Origin: Effrenium voratum | Lineage: Eukaryota; Sar; Dinophyceae; Suessiales; Symbiodiniaceae | Direction: 5' to 3' | Assembly (NCBI GenBank): GCA_963377175.1 | Contig: CAUJNA010001452.1 | Span: forward strand, 7,501 to 71,500 | DNA length: 64,000 nucleotides | In this document: piece by piece, positions 33,082 to 44,295 of the stretch | Layout: every line of letters begins with the position of its first letter | How positions within the stretch are numbered: the first letter of the stretch is position 1 | Program-made: the position numbers and the translations under genes | The notes under the pieces: generated by a model | Seen by the model: the letters and a program-made list of their open reading frames with translations, nothing else | Databases searched by the model: none | Told to the model about the DNA's origin: nothing

Positions 33082-33590
33082 TTTCACAACACGGTCTGGA
33101 GCAGGGGCTTTGTAGCAAGACGTTTGCCAGAACCTCGTGCGATTTCGCCAACAAACGTTTAGGGACCAGCGCCAACGAAACACATGTAAATGCAGGACGC
33201 AACCCGTGCTTTATGGGAAGATTCTTCCCTAAGCCGCCATCTGCACGCTGCAGGTCCCACTGCGAAAGCAAGCACCTTGCGTGCGGCAATAGGCCGCAAG
33301 CAGAGGCTGTCGCGCTTGCAGCTGCAGCTAATACTGCCAAACTGAAGTCCACAACGCAGGCGCTCACAGTGCCCATTCTGCCCAAACCAAACCGCTCTAA
33401 GCAGCTACAGCCCTTCCTGGAAGGCTGCGAGGCGCCACCTTGGGCCTTTGGCCACCAATCGAAAAGCGCGCCAGGAGCTTTGGGGCGGACAGCCGCGCCA
33501 AAGCTTTGCCAAATCACTTTGCTGCGCAACGACGGTGATACCTGCGCGCGCACGCTCAAAAATTGCCATCCACGAAGCAGGCCAAAGTCC

Positions 33591-34344
33591 TCACATGTCC
33601 AGCGCTTGCTCTGCAGCGCGTTGCGCTTTGGCAAACTTGGCTACGTAGGTCTTCACAGTCTGGACTGTTTCCGCGGCAGCGGCTGCTGCGCTGCTCCGTA
33701 GCGCGTCGTAATCTACAACTGCCAGCCAACACAATTCTCGCTCGCCCAACTCAGCCCTGCAACAAGGCTGGTTCACTGCACGCATCCTGGCGCTGAGCAA
33801 GTGAGATAGTCAAGCAAAAGCGGGGGGGGTGTTCAGCCAGCGCGTGCCGCAATAGCCCCAAGCATCGTCGCTTGCCGCGACAAGCTGCGTGCGACGCTGG
33901 GGCAACGTGCGGCCAAACGTCTGCAAACGCTGGCCTGCGCCTCCACGTAGCACCATTCTCTGCCGCTACTCCCTTGCGGGGTCGGGGCCTGGGTGGCAAC
34001 GCGGCGCCTTTTCGCCAACCCTCTTCTCTAAGCTTTCGGCGTCAGTACAGCCAGTGTAGACACGCTTGTCCTCGCAAGTTAGCAAGCTGCTCCGCACACT
34101 CTCTACCTCAGCATGTTTTCGAGAAGGCCCGCGCACCTGCGCAAAAGCAGCTGCGCACAAGCGACCGTCCACCTGCAAGACTTGAGCATGGGAGCGCAAG
34201 TGGGAGCAGCATCATGTCGCAAACCAAACGCCGGTGCTGTTGCCGAAATGTCGTCAGTGGCTTCAGCTGCTCCCGTGACAACTCGCTGGCCACCTGGCCA
34301 GAAGCAGGCGTCAGGAACAGCAGCATGAAAGCCAGGCGCAACAT
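33591..34344 (-). CDS. Secreted FN2-like protein with helical tail, copy B
   Basis: Near-identical to copy A, displaced by 1,263 bp. The signal peptide, the cysteine/tryptophan pattern and the D-Y-D-A-L-R tail are all kept, and the three introns fall at 34,040-33,989, 33,934-33,885 and 33,847-33,719. Sequence upstream of the ATG differs from copy A, so the duplication boundary lies just before the gene. The spacer to copy A is 509 bp. Confidence 0.6.
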
Positions 34345-34690
34345 TTTCACAACACGGTCTAGAGAGAGGGATAGAGACGTTAGCCAGAAGCTCGCGTGAT
34401 TTGCGAAAGAGGGAGGCGACAAGCAGAGGCTGTCGCGATTGCTGCTGCGGCTGCTGTCTTGACGCACAGTGAACTTTGGCAACTGCCAAAGCTAAGTCAA
34501 CAACGCGGGCTCTCACAGCAGAGCTCCCAATCGATTGACTGCCCCAACCAAACTGCTCTAAGCAGCTACAGCCCTTCCTGGAAGGCTGCGAGGCGCCCAC
34601 CTGCTTTGCCAAATCACTTTGCTGCGCAGCGACGGTGATACCTGCGCGCGCACGCTCAAAAATTGCCATCCACGAAGCAGGCCAAAGTCC

Positions 34691-35448
34691 TCACATGTCC
34701 AGCGCTTGCTCTGCAGCGCGTTGCGCTTTGGCAAACTTGGCTACGTAGGTCTTCACAGTCTGGACTGTTTCCGCGGCAGCGGCTGCTGCGCTGCTCCGTA
34801 GCGCGTCGTAATCTACAACTGCCAGCCAACACAATTCTCGCTCGCCCAACTCAGCCCTGCAACAAGGCTGGTTCACTGCACGCATCCTGGCGCTGAGCAA
34901 GTGAGATAGTCAAGCAAAAGCGGGGGGGGTGTTCAGCCAGCGCGTGCCGCAATAGCCCCAAGCATCGTCGCTTCCCGCGACAAGCTGGGTGCGACGCTGG
35001 GGCAACGTGCGGCCAAACGTCTGCAAACGCTGGCCTGCGCCTCCACGTAGCACCATTCTCTGCCGCTACTCCCTTGCGGGGTCGGTGCCTGGGCGGCAAC
35101 GCGGCTCCTTTTCGCCAACCCTCTTTCTGTAAGCTTTTCGCGTCAGTACAGCCGGTGTAGACACGCTTGTCCTCGCAAGTTAGCAAGCTGCTCCGCACAC
35201 TCTCTACCTCAGCATGTTTTCGAGAAGATGGCCCGCGCACCTGCACAAAAGCAGCCGCGCACAAGCGACCGTCCACCTGCAAGACTTGAGCATGGGAGCG
35301 CAAGTGGGAGCAGCATCATGTCGCAAACCAAACGCCGGTGCTGTTGCCGAAATGTCGTCAGTGGCTTCAGCTGCTCCCGTGACAACTCGCTGGCCACCTG
35401 GCCAGAAGCAGGCGTCAGGAACAGCAACATGAAAGCCAGGCGCAACAT
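34691..35448 (-). CDS. Secreted FN2-like protein with helical tail, copy C
   Basis: Third copy. Compared with A and B it has a 3-base insertion in an exon (one extra Ser near 35,228) and a net 1-base insertion inside the first GC-AG intron (35,141-35,089, 53 nt instead of 52), which leaves the spliced frame intact. That pattern supports both the intron and continued coding. Other introns are 35,034-34,985 and 34,947-34,819. The spacer to copy B is 346 bp. Confidence 0.6.
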
Positions 35449-35769
35449 TTTCACAACACGGTTTAGAGAGAGGGATAGAGACGCTAGCCAGAAGCTCGCG
35501 TGATTTCGCGGCCGAAGCACATGTAAAGTCAGCACGCACGTGACTGCATGTCGCAGACCCCGCTGCAAACGCGGCCACGCGCAGCCTGCAAGGCGGCAGC
35601 ACGGCCATCTAACAAGATGGAACAGGAACAAAGCCTTGCTTTCTTTCCCTCCTGCTGGCAAGTTTTCAACCGCTGCTGGAGCCAAGTCCGTTCTGAGCAG
35701 TGACTGCCCCGACCAAAACAATAAGCAGCTACAGCTCCTCCTAGAAGGGTGCGAGAGGCCCGCGCGCTC

Positions 35770-35905
35770 ACAATCGCTACAAACACGTCCAGGCTTTGCC
35801 AAGCTTAGCCACGTAGGTTTTCGCAGTCTGGACTGTTTCCGCTGCCGCGGATGCTGCGCTGCTTCGCAGCGCGTCGCCATCTGCGAATCTACAACTGCCA
35901 GCTGA
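35770..35905 (-). pseudogene. Relic of the FN2-like gene, last exon only
   Basis: Minus strand reads G-D-A-L-R-S-S-A-A-S-A-A-A-E-T-V-Q-T-A-K, matching the helical tail exon of copies A-C, but D-Y-D is disrupted by a short insertion and no signal peptide or FN2-like exons are found upstream. A fainter trace of the same intron region appears at 36,240-36,340. Confidence 0.55.
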
Positions 35906-35949
35906 ATTTTCGCTTGCCCAAGTCGCTGAGCGAGGAAGGAAGGGGTGCG

Positions 35950-37520
35950 ACAAGCCGCGCCACGCTGGGGCAACGCGTCACCAAGCGCAGTATGACTTGG
36001 AGTATGGTTCGGAGGTGTGATGTGTGCTTCGGCTCGCGGGTATGATTCGCACAGCTCGAACTTCCATCATTGATGTCATCAACATAGGGCTAGAGAATTG
36101 TGTTTTAGAAGCGCAACACTTCGCCTACACAAACATCGCGCAACAAAGACCATTCTCAGCGCGCATGTGCTTTCCGTCCGCTCAAAGAGTTCACAAAGCC
36201 ACTGCCAGAGACAAGTCCACACCCACGGGTTCTGAGCAGATTGCCCCGTCTCTCAACCACAACAATCTCAGCAGCCACAGCCAGCCAACACACAATTTTC
36301 GCCTGCCCTAGGCAGCCCTGCAAAAAGGCTTCCTGGCGCTGAGCGTGCCAAATAGTCAGGCAAGAGGGGGGCACGCTTTAGCCAGCGCGAGCAAGCGGCC
36401 GCCATCTCCAAACACCTGCCTGCGCCTCCGCGTAACGCGCTGGCAAGCAGCTGGGTTCAGGCATAGCCAACACGCGCATGCGCACATGGCGCACACATGA
36501 CTTGGGGTTCGCTTGCTTGTGCTTCGAGCAACTTGCGCTTGAGCATGCACCAAGCGCGGGCTCTTTAGCAACGGCGGGCACGTCCATCGCCGCGCCCGCC
36601 CGGGCGGGATTCCTGCTCTCTTGCTGCGGGCGGCTGCAAGCGCTCAGCGGCGAGCAATTGGGTTTTGTTAACCTTGTGACCCAAGCACTAGGCACTTGGG
36701 CCCGGCTTCAAGTAAGCCAATCACAGGGAGGGTGGATGGGAGCAAACCCAGGGGCAACCCCGTTCCTTGAGACGCAAGATGCGTTGAGATCAACAGGGTT
36801 TGACGCGTGCCAGCTAATGCAGTCAAGGCAGCTCTTTCAGACCCTTCACGCCCTTGACACAGCAAAAGAACACAGACCCGACAGGCGCCAACCCAGACGT
36901 CTTCAACGGCAGCAAACTGTAACACTGTGCGACATGGCGCACGTGCGTTGAGCAACACCTCAACTTCCCAGGGTGGCAGCAGCCAACACACCGTCAGAAT
37001 CTACTGGCCCTGAAAGCGCGGAGCTCTGTGGCCCGGCGCCAGAAACCGGCACACCTCCCAGGCACGCTGTTGCAAGATCGATAAAATGAAGAGCGCGCCT
37101 TGTGGTTTTGCGTCAAGGATTGAACCATCACCGTCCACTGGCCCGTTCTTCTCATTTAAAGTCAACCTGTCACCAGCCACGGCAAAACTTCCCGCACAGC
37201 TTGCCACCGTGACACCGAGAAGTGGCGTGCGGCGCTTTGGCAGCCGAGGAGCCAGAGCAAGCACCCCAGGCTACCTTCAAAACGCGTGTCATCTGGCACT
37301 CGTTTGCAGCAGCAGCGGCTTGTGAACAGGCACGTTGCAACGCTGCGCAAATTCGTATTTTTGGGGCTGAGCCCAACCCGTTGCATTGATCGCAAACTGG
37401 CAAGCTCAAACAGCAACCAGCTTTCGCAAGGCCAGGCGTAACACCGCCTCACAACCAGCGCTCGGGTACTCAACAGCCGCCACGCAGAGGCCGCCCAGCA
37501 TTCGCCAGCCGTCTGGGCAC
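35950..37520. other. No confident gene
   Basis: GC-rich sequence with overlapping short frames on both strands, no recognisable domain and no convincing signal peptide. Confidence 0.4.
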
Positions 37521-37527
37521 GCTGCAG

Positions 37528-38310
37528 CTAAGTCCTGACGTTGGCTTCTCTGTCTGCCAGAAACAAGCGCAGCTTTACTTCAGTCCATGATGCAATCTTC
37601 TGCGCAAGGCCAAGAGAGCCTGCGAGCAACAACATTTGTGAGCCAGAGCTGCACAATCTGCGAGCAAGTTGCACCCGCACTGCGAAGACAGCAGCTGCTT
37701 CTGCACATTGTTTAAACTCAGCACGTTGTACCTGAAACAAGACTAAGTAAAACCACAACGCGGCTCTTGCGACATTGCTCGTGCGCACGCTGGCGCGCAG
37801 CCTGGCGCAAGCACAGCTGCGCCGTTTGCTGCGCAAGTCCCGTCTGAGCCGGCAGGCTCCCATCCTTTCACAACTTCCACGCACATTAACTTCGACAATT
37901 GCTTCGTGTCGCACCTGTCGGGCAACCTTCTAGATTCCGCGCGCACAAGCCTTCGCATGGCCTCCCAGTCCAAAGAGCAAGGTGTCTTCCACGTCTGGAA
38001 GCGTAAATCTTGTTGCCAAGGAGAGTTGCATTCTTCAGCTGCTTGGGCTCTCTGCCGAAAGGACAAGGTGCTTGACAACCTCCTTCAAAGCAAGGCAATG
38101 CTGGCGTCCAGGAAAGGGGTGGAAAACTGACTGACCTTGAGCATGGCCCTGTGTACGAGCGAGGGGCCTTGCAGAACTGCTCCTGCCTCGTCCAGGACTC
38201 TGGACTGCAAACGCAAAGCTACGGAAAGCGTCCCGCGTTGAAACTGTTCAATCGCGCCATGCGTGTGAAAAGTTTTGGACACTGGCAAAACCGCGCCACG
38301 CATCAGCACG
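37528..38310 (-). other. Possible exons of an unidentified minus-strand gene
   Basis: Successive minus-strand open pieces look protein-like: 38,309-38,085 (R-L-Q-S-R-V-L-D-E-A-G-A-V-L-Q-G-P), 38,078-37,743 (L-M-C-V-E-V-V-K-G-W-E-P) and 37,914-37,528 (L-A-Q-K-I-A-S-W-T-E-V-K-L-R-L-F). Their lengths suit exons separated by mini-introns, but I could not assemble one consistent model and see no known domain. Confidence 0.3.
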
Positions 38311-38332
38311 CGTTTAGCATAGCTTCAGGCAA

Positions 38333-38662
38333 TCACCAAGCAGCGTTCACAGCGTCTGGCGCAACTTCTTCCGCTGCAGCCTGCTTGTTTGCCCTTGCAA
38401 CAACCTGCGCAAAGGTCACACAATTCGCCATTCTACAAGCAGCCAGAGAAATCTGTCTTCGTGCTTCTGAGACTTTTTCATTGACCAGCACGTCCGGGGT
38501 CAACTCTTTGGACATAACTTTCTGACGAGCCACCTTCCCACCACGACGGGAAGTAACTGCCTCCCTTGCGCCTGGCACACCTCGTCTGTAGGTTCTTGCT
38601 CAGCGCTTGCAGCCACCAGGCGACCCAACTAGCAGCACGGCAAGGAAGGCGAAAGGTTTGAT
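38333..38662 (-). CDS. Small secreted-type protein with start codon ATC instead of ATG
   Basis: A signal-peptide-like exon (K-P-F-A-F-L-A-V-L-L-V-G-S-P-G-G) starts at 38,662 with ATC where ATG is expected. It is preceded directly by a TAG and then by the purine tract. A GC-AG intron at 38,613-38,572 (42 nt, phase 1) joins it to A-R-E-A-V-T-S-R-R-G-G-K-V and the frame stays open to 38,333, giving 95 residues. No domain known. Either a recent start-codon loss, perhaps linked to the neighbouring tract, a base-call error, or coincidence. Confidence 0.4.
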
Positions 38663-38664
38663 CT

Positions 38665-38981
38665 ATGCCAGAACAAAAAAACTCAGACAAAAAAACTCAG
38701 ACAAAAAAAAGAGAAAAAGAAAGAGAGAAAGAGAAAGAGAGAAAGAGAAAGAGAGAAAGAGAAAGAGAGAAACAAAGAAAGAGAGAAAGAGAAAGAGAGA
38801 AAGAGAAAGAGAGAAACAAAGAAAGAGAGAAACAAAGAAAGAGAGAAACAAAGAAAGAGAGAAACAAAGAAAGAGAGAAAGAGAGAAAGAGAGAAAGAGA
38901 GAAAGAGAGAAAGAGAGAAAGAGAGAAAGAGAGAAAGAGAGAAAGAGAGAAAGAGAGAAAGAGAAAGAGAGAAAGAGAGAA

Positions 38982-39020
<39 letters not shown>

Positions 39021-39030
39021 CAGAACTATA
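38665..39030. repeat. Third purine tract (GAAAGAGA microsatellite)
   Basis: About 360 bases of A/G on the plus strand, mostly GAAAGAGA and GAAACAAA units. Long open frames in it are artefacts. It ends AGAACTATAGCT, a word also found just beyond the tract at 7.8-8.2 kb. Confidence 0.9.
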
Positions 39031-39039
39031 GCTGCGGCC

Positions 39040-39400
39040 GTGCTCCCTTGACAACCACACGCAAAGCTTTGAAACTTGACAACCACACGCACAGCTTTTA
39101 ACGCTTCAGAACTTGACAACCACACGTAAAGTTTGTAACGCTTTGAAACTTGACAACCCACAGGCACTCCCCTCCCACTTGTTTTTTCACGCATGGTCGA
39201 CACATGGGCAGCTGAGCGCAGCAGGTCCAACCCACTGCCACACCTACCCTCAACTGCCACACCCGTTCAATAACTGCCACACCTACCCTCAACTTCACAA
39301 CAAGCTGTCAACAAGCACAAGACAGGGAAGGGCATTACCTGAGGGTTGGCCACAAGCATGCAAGCAAGCTGGTGCAGCAACCACACGCAAAGTTTTGAAA
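39040..39400. repeat. Local repeat plus dispersed repeat shared with 63.5 kb
   Basis: 39,050-39,160 holds three copies of TTGAAACTTGACAACCACACG. About 39,155-39,365 contains CACAGGCACTCCCCTCCCAC, CAACTGCCACACCTACCCTC and CAAGCTGTCAACAAGCACAAG-like words in the same order as 63,460-63,600. Confidence 0.7.
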
Positions 39401-40079
39401 CTTGATAGCGGGGCTTAACACTGTCACGCGGCGCCTGACACCTGCTGTCTCAGGTAAAAACAATAACATATGCTTTTAGACCCCCTGGACACCGTCGCCA
39501 CTTTTCGTCGTGGTAGTAGCGTTGTTGGATGCTTGCAGGGCCATGATTCGAAGGTGCGCTTCGGGGCCCGTGTCTTACAGCGGCGATCAACTTGGCGACG
39601 GTATCCCAGCGCCTTCTGGCCTGCGCTGCTGCCTGCTTGCGGGCGACCCAGCTCCAGAGCTGTAGCACCAGCAGCTGCAAAAAGCAAGCAACATACGAAC
39701 GGAGGCATACTTACAACCACTCAAGATTTTTCCACGATGTCTAACACGCTTCCAACAAGCAATCAAGCCGCCACGCTGTTTACAAGCGCAGGGTAGCTGC
39801 CTTGAGCAAGCACACGTCCCAACACAACCCTGTAACCCAAACATTTTGAGCTCTTCTCTGCGCAGCTGTGTTGCACTGTGGCCCAGCATTGGGGTCTGTT
39901 TGTCTGGTTGCAACCTGAGACCCAGATCCCAGTTCAATCCTGCGCTACCGTGTGGGGGAAAGCTTCGCAAAAGGAAGCTGGCCCAGAAAACATATCCTGT
40001 TGGGCGAAGGCAGCCCTCCCGCGCCGAAAGGCCAACAAGACAGTCGTCTTTTTCTGCAGCGCGGGACCTTTAGTCAAGC

Positions 40080-40629
40080 AGGGCGTGGCCTGCGCCGACA
40101 CAATTTCATACTCACGCTCTTGTTTTCAAGCGAGAGGCTACCTGCGGGCAAGCAGACAAACCAACAGAGACAACACTGCACAGGTTTCCCACCAGCCCAA
40201 CGTCTTCAAGCACAACTGCTTCCGCAGCCCCAACCTTTCCGCTATCTTCGGAGGCTGCGTCCACCGCGTCGAGGAGGCGCGCGGCTCGCGCGCGAAAAGC
40301 AAACGCGGCTGGGAAGCACGAGCAATGCCCACAAGGCGCCAAAATAGTCTTCAAACCACCGCCTTTTTGCGCTGCAGCACGCGGCCCACCCCCGGACAAG
40401 TCCTTATACGCGACGTCGGTTTAAAAAAACACAAGGCTTACAGGCGTCCTTGACGGGAAAGTCATACTTCACGTTGATTGTCTGCCAGCGCGAGCATTGG
40501 CTTACACGCCCATCAAATCGCGCCACATTTGCGTTAGACTGCAACCGGGAGAGATGCGTCGGTCGACAGCTCGTCTGCCCCACCCTTGAAAGCTGCTAGC
40601 GCAACAAAAACGCAGGCAAGCCAACGCAT
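40080..40629 (-). CDS. Secreted protein, 5' exons (gene model incomplete)
   Basis: ATG at 40,629 begins M-R-W-L-A-C-V-F-V-A-L-A-A-F-K-G-G, a strong signal peptide. A GC-AG intron at 40,557-40,482 (76 nt, phase 0) would join it to T-I-N-V-K-Y-D-F-P-V-K-D. A further GC donor follows at 40,445. A protein-like stretch at about 40,290-40,085 (R-L-L-D-A-V-D-A-A-S-E-D-S-G-K) is a candidate third exon, but the connecting junction is not settled. No known domain. Confidence 0.4.
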
Positions 40630-41304
40630 GCTGTCCACAACACCCTGCGCGCGAGCCTGCAGCTCTCAAGCAAACCAAGCAAGGCTTTCGCCGCTGCACT
40701 CCTTTCGCCGCTGCGCTGCCTTTAAACACGCCAACCCTGTATTACCACTGCTTCGTAACGTAGCTCCCCTTACCCGTACCTAATGTTGCACCTTGATTTT
40801 TCTTGGGGCGCCATTCTTAAGGAGCGGTTGTTGCCATTCGCTTGCTCAAGCACAACGCAAACTAGTTCAAGTTTATGCGGGTCACGGCAAAAAGAAAGCG
40901 CCATACCAAACACCGTCCCCCCTACAGGATAGCACCCCGCAGCACTCCCAAACGTCCTTTCGAATTCTAGCCAGCATTGTCCTGATCTGATCAGGACAGT
41001 TGTTTTGTAAGCGCAAGGATTCACGAGGCGCGCAAGCAACAGAGTGGGATCTCAATCTGGGCACCATCACCATGTCAGCTGACGGGCGCAGGCTGCGGAC
41101 TTTGGATTGTCTGCGTGCGTTGCGTGGGTTGCGCGCCGACTTGTCGTTTTTGATTTCCCCCCTCCTGCCCTGCTATGAATGGTCACGGTTCGCGCTGGCT
41201 GGCCCGGCCGGTGGATAAAGGAACCCCTCTTGAGCTTTCCACCGCCGGATGCAAAGCGCGCTGCCGCGTTGTAGGGCTTTGAACCGACACATGGCCTTTT
41301 GGGC

Positions 41305-41665
41305 AAAGGCATAACATACGCTATATGCCCGCACGCGCTCTGTTTTACAACGGTCGAAACATATTGGCAGCAGGCAACTAGGCCACAGCCCGTTATCCAA
41401 AGTGTGCTGGGCCACCCAGACCACACCCCTCCACGCACAGATCGCAAGATGCATTTGTTTGTCGCACGCAAAGGTCGCGCAGGCAGTCCTTTCGCCAGCC
41501 ACGCAGTCGTGCAGCGCACAACAGGCACCAAGCCCAAACACTCAAGCAACTCCCTTCTTTTCCTAGCAATGATAGGTGCCACAAGGGGGGCCGGCTTGGG
41601 CCAGCTGCATGCAGCAGCAGGCATGGGCCACCAACCCTCTCATCCACATGGGGATGACACATATC
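41305..41665. repeat. Dispersed repeats shared with 31 kb, 52 kb and 63.6 kb
   Basis: 41,310-41,450 shares ACAACGGTCGAAACA and GCCACCCAGACCACAC words with 31,060-31,260 and 63,610-63,640. 41,565-41,660 (GATAGGTGCCACAAGGGGGG, then CAGGCATGGGCCACCAACCC) matches 52,185-52,275. No gene supported in it. Confidence 0.65.
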
Positions 41666-41784
41666 ATGTAGGGTGGGTGGGTGGGATTTCAAGCTGCTGC
41701 CACCCCCTTCCCCCCTTCACAAGAATCGAGCCCTCGAGTGTTAGCTCCTTGCGTTGGCCAAAGCCCACCTGCCCCAACGCAAGG

Positions 41785-41789
41785 GATCC

Positions 41790-41822
<33 letters not shown>
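41785..41822. repeat. CAG trinucleotide repeat
   Basis: About eleven GCA/CAG units followed by GCAACC. On the minus strand it would encode poly-Ala in one frame, but no gene model crosses it. Confidence 0.9.
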
Positions 41823-41823
<1 letters not shown>

Positions 41824-41837
41824 CAAAACCAGTTGCG

Positions 41838-42065
41838 TTAGCCACTCGCAGTAACTCGCTTCAAGAAAAACCCAGCCATGAGCTGCACACAGCACTCTTC
41901 GAACTGCTTGCCATCCAGCACGCGGGTTGAACCAACGCTCCAGACGCAACCCTGCGAAAGAAACACCTTCCTCACGCGACTGCGCAATCTCCTGCAGCAG
42001 CAGGCAAGCAGCATTGCCAAGCGACAGCAAAGCAAAACCAGGTCAAAGCTGGTGAGTCTTCTCTT
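41838..42065 (-). pseudogene. Relic of a fifth SRCR gene, signal-peptide exon
   Basis: Minus strand GACCTGGTTTTGCTTTGCTG followed by GGCAATGCTGCTTGCC aligns with the first exon of the four SRCR genes, but the ATG has become TTG. The frame is lost and no SRCR domain follows. An open frame with its own ATG (42,035-41,838, M-L-C-C-R-L-A-M-L-L-A-C-C-C) overlaps it and could encode a short new peptide. Confidence 0.5.
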
Positions 42066-42157
42066 GTAAAACCAACTTGCAGCTCAGCTGCGTTGACGCA
42101 CATATGTGGCTGGCACCCCCGTCAGCAACACTGGTTGCTTTCAAGCGCGTCTTGACC

Positions 42158-43035
42158 TCACAGCACACGCTCATTTGCAGGTGTTGCTGGGGGCCCAACG
42201 GCGTTGCCACTTCCAGCGCAGGAAAGTGCAACAGACTCCTCTGGCGCGCAAAACACATCATCTCCCGTTACCATTGAACACTGCACCACGCTGCTCTCTT
42301 GCCCCGAGCAAGCCAACTCTGCTACTTCTGGCGCTGCGCCGCCACAGAGCCCAGCAGACTGGCAACCAGCAAAGCTTGAGGACCCGCTGAACTGCATTTG
42401 CTTGCAAGCCACAGCTGCAGCCCCACTGGTGAACCCAACTTTGCACACCGGAGCCCAAGCACTCTTGGCCGCCAAATACATCTCCAGCCGGCCTGCCTCC
42501 TGCGGCAAAGCGGGCGCGCCATTTCTATCAAGCAGGCGAAGCTCGCCGTTGACAAACGGCGCAGCGGTGTCAAGACCGCAGAAAACAATTGAATCGCTGC
42601 TGTGGCTGACGCACGCCTCATCAGCGTCTTCAAACTCACATTCACTCAAGCTCATCTCTGCGCCCCCACACTTCAAATTTTTCACGGCCACTGCAGAACC
42701 GCTGGCCCCGCAGTGGCTCTGGCCCCCGTACTGGCCGCACGGGGTGGAAGAAACAACGCCAAAGTCAAAGCCCAACTGTCTGCAAGCAACGTGGGCCGCA
42801 GCACTGTTCATGCCACACACAGTCCCGTACTCCCCGCCACTTGTCTGCAGCTCCAGCAGGCCAGCATGGGCGGCGGCTCCAGATGGGCCAACTATTCGTG
42901 TAGGGGCAGACGCTGCGTGACACTGCACCTCTCGCCAACGCTCAACACATTGCCCACACAACTGGCAGAAGCCCCTGCCTGCTGCCCAAGCAGCAGCAAA
43001 CATTGGCCGGTGGCAGCAAAACGAAACCAGGTCAT
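42158..43035 (-). CDS. Secreted double-SRCR protein, copy 1
   Basis: Exon 1 from the ATG at 43,035 gives 21 codons (M-T-W-F-R-F-A-A-T-G-Q-C-L-L-L-L-G-Q-Q-A-G), a signal peptide. A GC-AG intron at 42,972-42,923 (50 nt) leads to exon 2, ending at 42,158; total 275 residues. SRCR domain 1 (about 42-137) shows G-L-L-E-L-Q, then V-A-C-R-Q-L-G-F and C-G-G-A-E-M-S-L-S-E-C. Domain 2 (about 146-256) shows V-A-C-K-Q-M-Q-F and L-A-C-S-G-Q-E-S-S-V-V-Q-C-S. SRCR domains bind proteins and polyanionic ligands outside the cell. The frame also continues upstream without the intron, but that start lacks a signal peptide. Confidence 0.85.
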
Positions 43036-43226
43036 GGCCGTCAGGCTTGTTTTGCGACACTTAAGCTTTTTGCGCAGCTCAAGTTCCACCTGCCTCTGCG
43101 ACACACACACGCACACACACCTGGCAGGGACACTTGCATCATTGACACTCACTTATGGCACTGCGCGCAGCCTTCTCTCAGCCACAAACGCCATAGCAAC
43201 ACTGGTTGCGATCAAGCCATTTCTGC

Positions 43227-44104
43227 TCACTGCATCCGCTCATTTGCAGGTGTTGCTGGGGGCCCAATTGCGTTGCCACTTCCAGCGCAGGAAAGTGCAA
43301 CAGACTCCTCTGGCGCGCAAAACACGTCATCTCCCGTTACCATTGAACACTGCACCACGCTGCTCTCTTGCCCCGAGCAAGCCAACTCTGCTACTTCTGG
43401 CGCTGTGCCGCCACAGAGCCCAGCAGACTGGCAACCAGCAAAGCTTGAGGACCCGCTGAACTGCATTTGCTTGCAAGCCACAGCTGCAGCCCCACTGGTG
43501 AACCCAACTTTGCACACCGGAGCCCAAGCACTCTTGGCCGCCAAATACATCTCCAGCCGGCCTGCCTCCTGCGGCAAAGCGGGCGCGCCATTTCTATCAA
43601 GCAGGCGAAGCTCGCCGTTGACAAACGGCGCAGCGGTGTCAAGACCGCAGAAAACAATTGAATCGCTGCTGTGGCTGACGCACGCCTCATCAGCGTCTTC
43701 AAACTCACATTCACTCAAGCTCATCTCTGCCCCCCCACACTTCAAATTTTTCACGGCCACTGCAGAACCGCTGGCCCCGCAGTGGCTCTGGCCCCCGTAC
43801 TGGCCGCACGGGGTGGAAGAAACAACGCCAAAATCAAAGCCCAACTGTCTGCAAGCAACGTGGGCCGCAGCACTGTTCATGCCACACACAGTCCCGTACT
43901 CCCCGCCACTTGTCTGCAGCTCCAGCAGGCCAGCATGGGCGGCGGCTCCAGATGGGCCAACTATTCGTGTAGGGGCAGACGCTGCGTGACACTGCACCTC
44001 TCGCCAACGCTCAACACATTGCCCACACAACTGGCAGAAGCCCCTGCCTGCTGCCCAAGCAGCAGCAAACATTGGCCGGTGGCAGCAAAACGAAACCAGG
44101 TCAT
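43227..44104 (-). CDS. Secreted double-SRCR protein, copy 2
   Basis: Near-identical to copy 1, shifted by exactly 1,069 bp, with intron at 44,041-43,992 (50 nt). Differences are scattered substitutions; the last residues are N-E-R-M-Q instead of N-E-R-V-L because the duplication boundary falls at the stop. The spacer to copy 1 is 191 bp and contains a (CA)n-like stretch. Confidence 0.85.
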
Positions 44105-44295
44105 GGCCGTCAGGCTTGTTTTGCGACACTTAAGCTTTTTGCTCAGCTCAAGTTCCACCTGCCTCTGCGACACACACACGCACACACACCTGGCAGGGAC
44201 ACTTGCATCATTGACACTCACTTATGGCACTGCGCGCAGCCTTCTCTCAGCCACAAACGCCATAGCAACACTGGTTGCGATCAAGCCATTTCTGC

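Noticed and set aside
38607..39260. Open frames of 125-187 residues over the third purine tract
   Set aside because: Low-complexity translation of a GA microsatellite.
42923..42957. A 35-nt GT-AG intron in the SRCR genes instead of the 50-nt GC-AG intron
   Set aside because: It restores the frame too, but the donor position differs between copies (35-41 nt), while the GC donor gives the same position and 49-50 nt in all four.
42158..43060. Unspliced 300-residue reading of the SRCR gene starting at 43,060
   Set aside because: It lacks a signal peptide; copy 4 has a stop in the corresponding upstream frame, whereas splicing a 49-50 nt intron works in all four copies.
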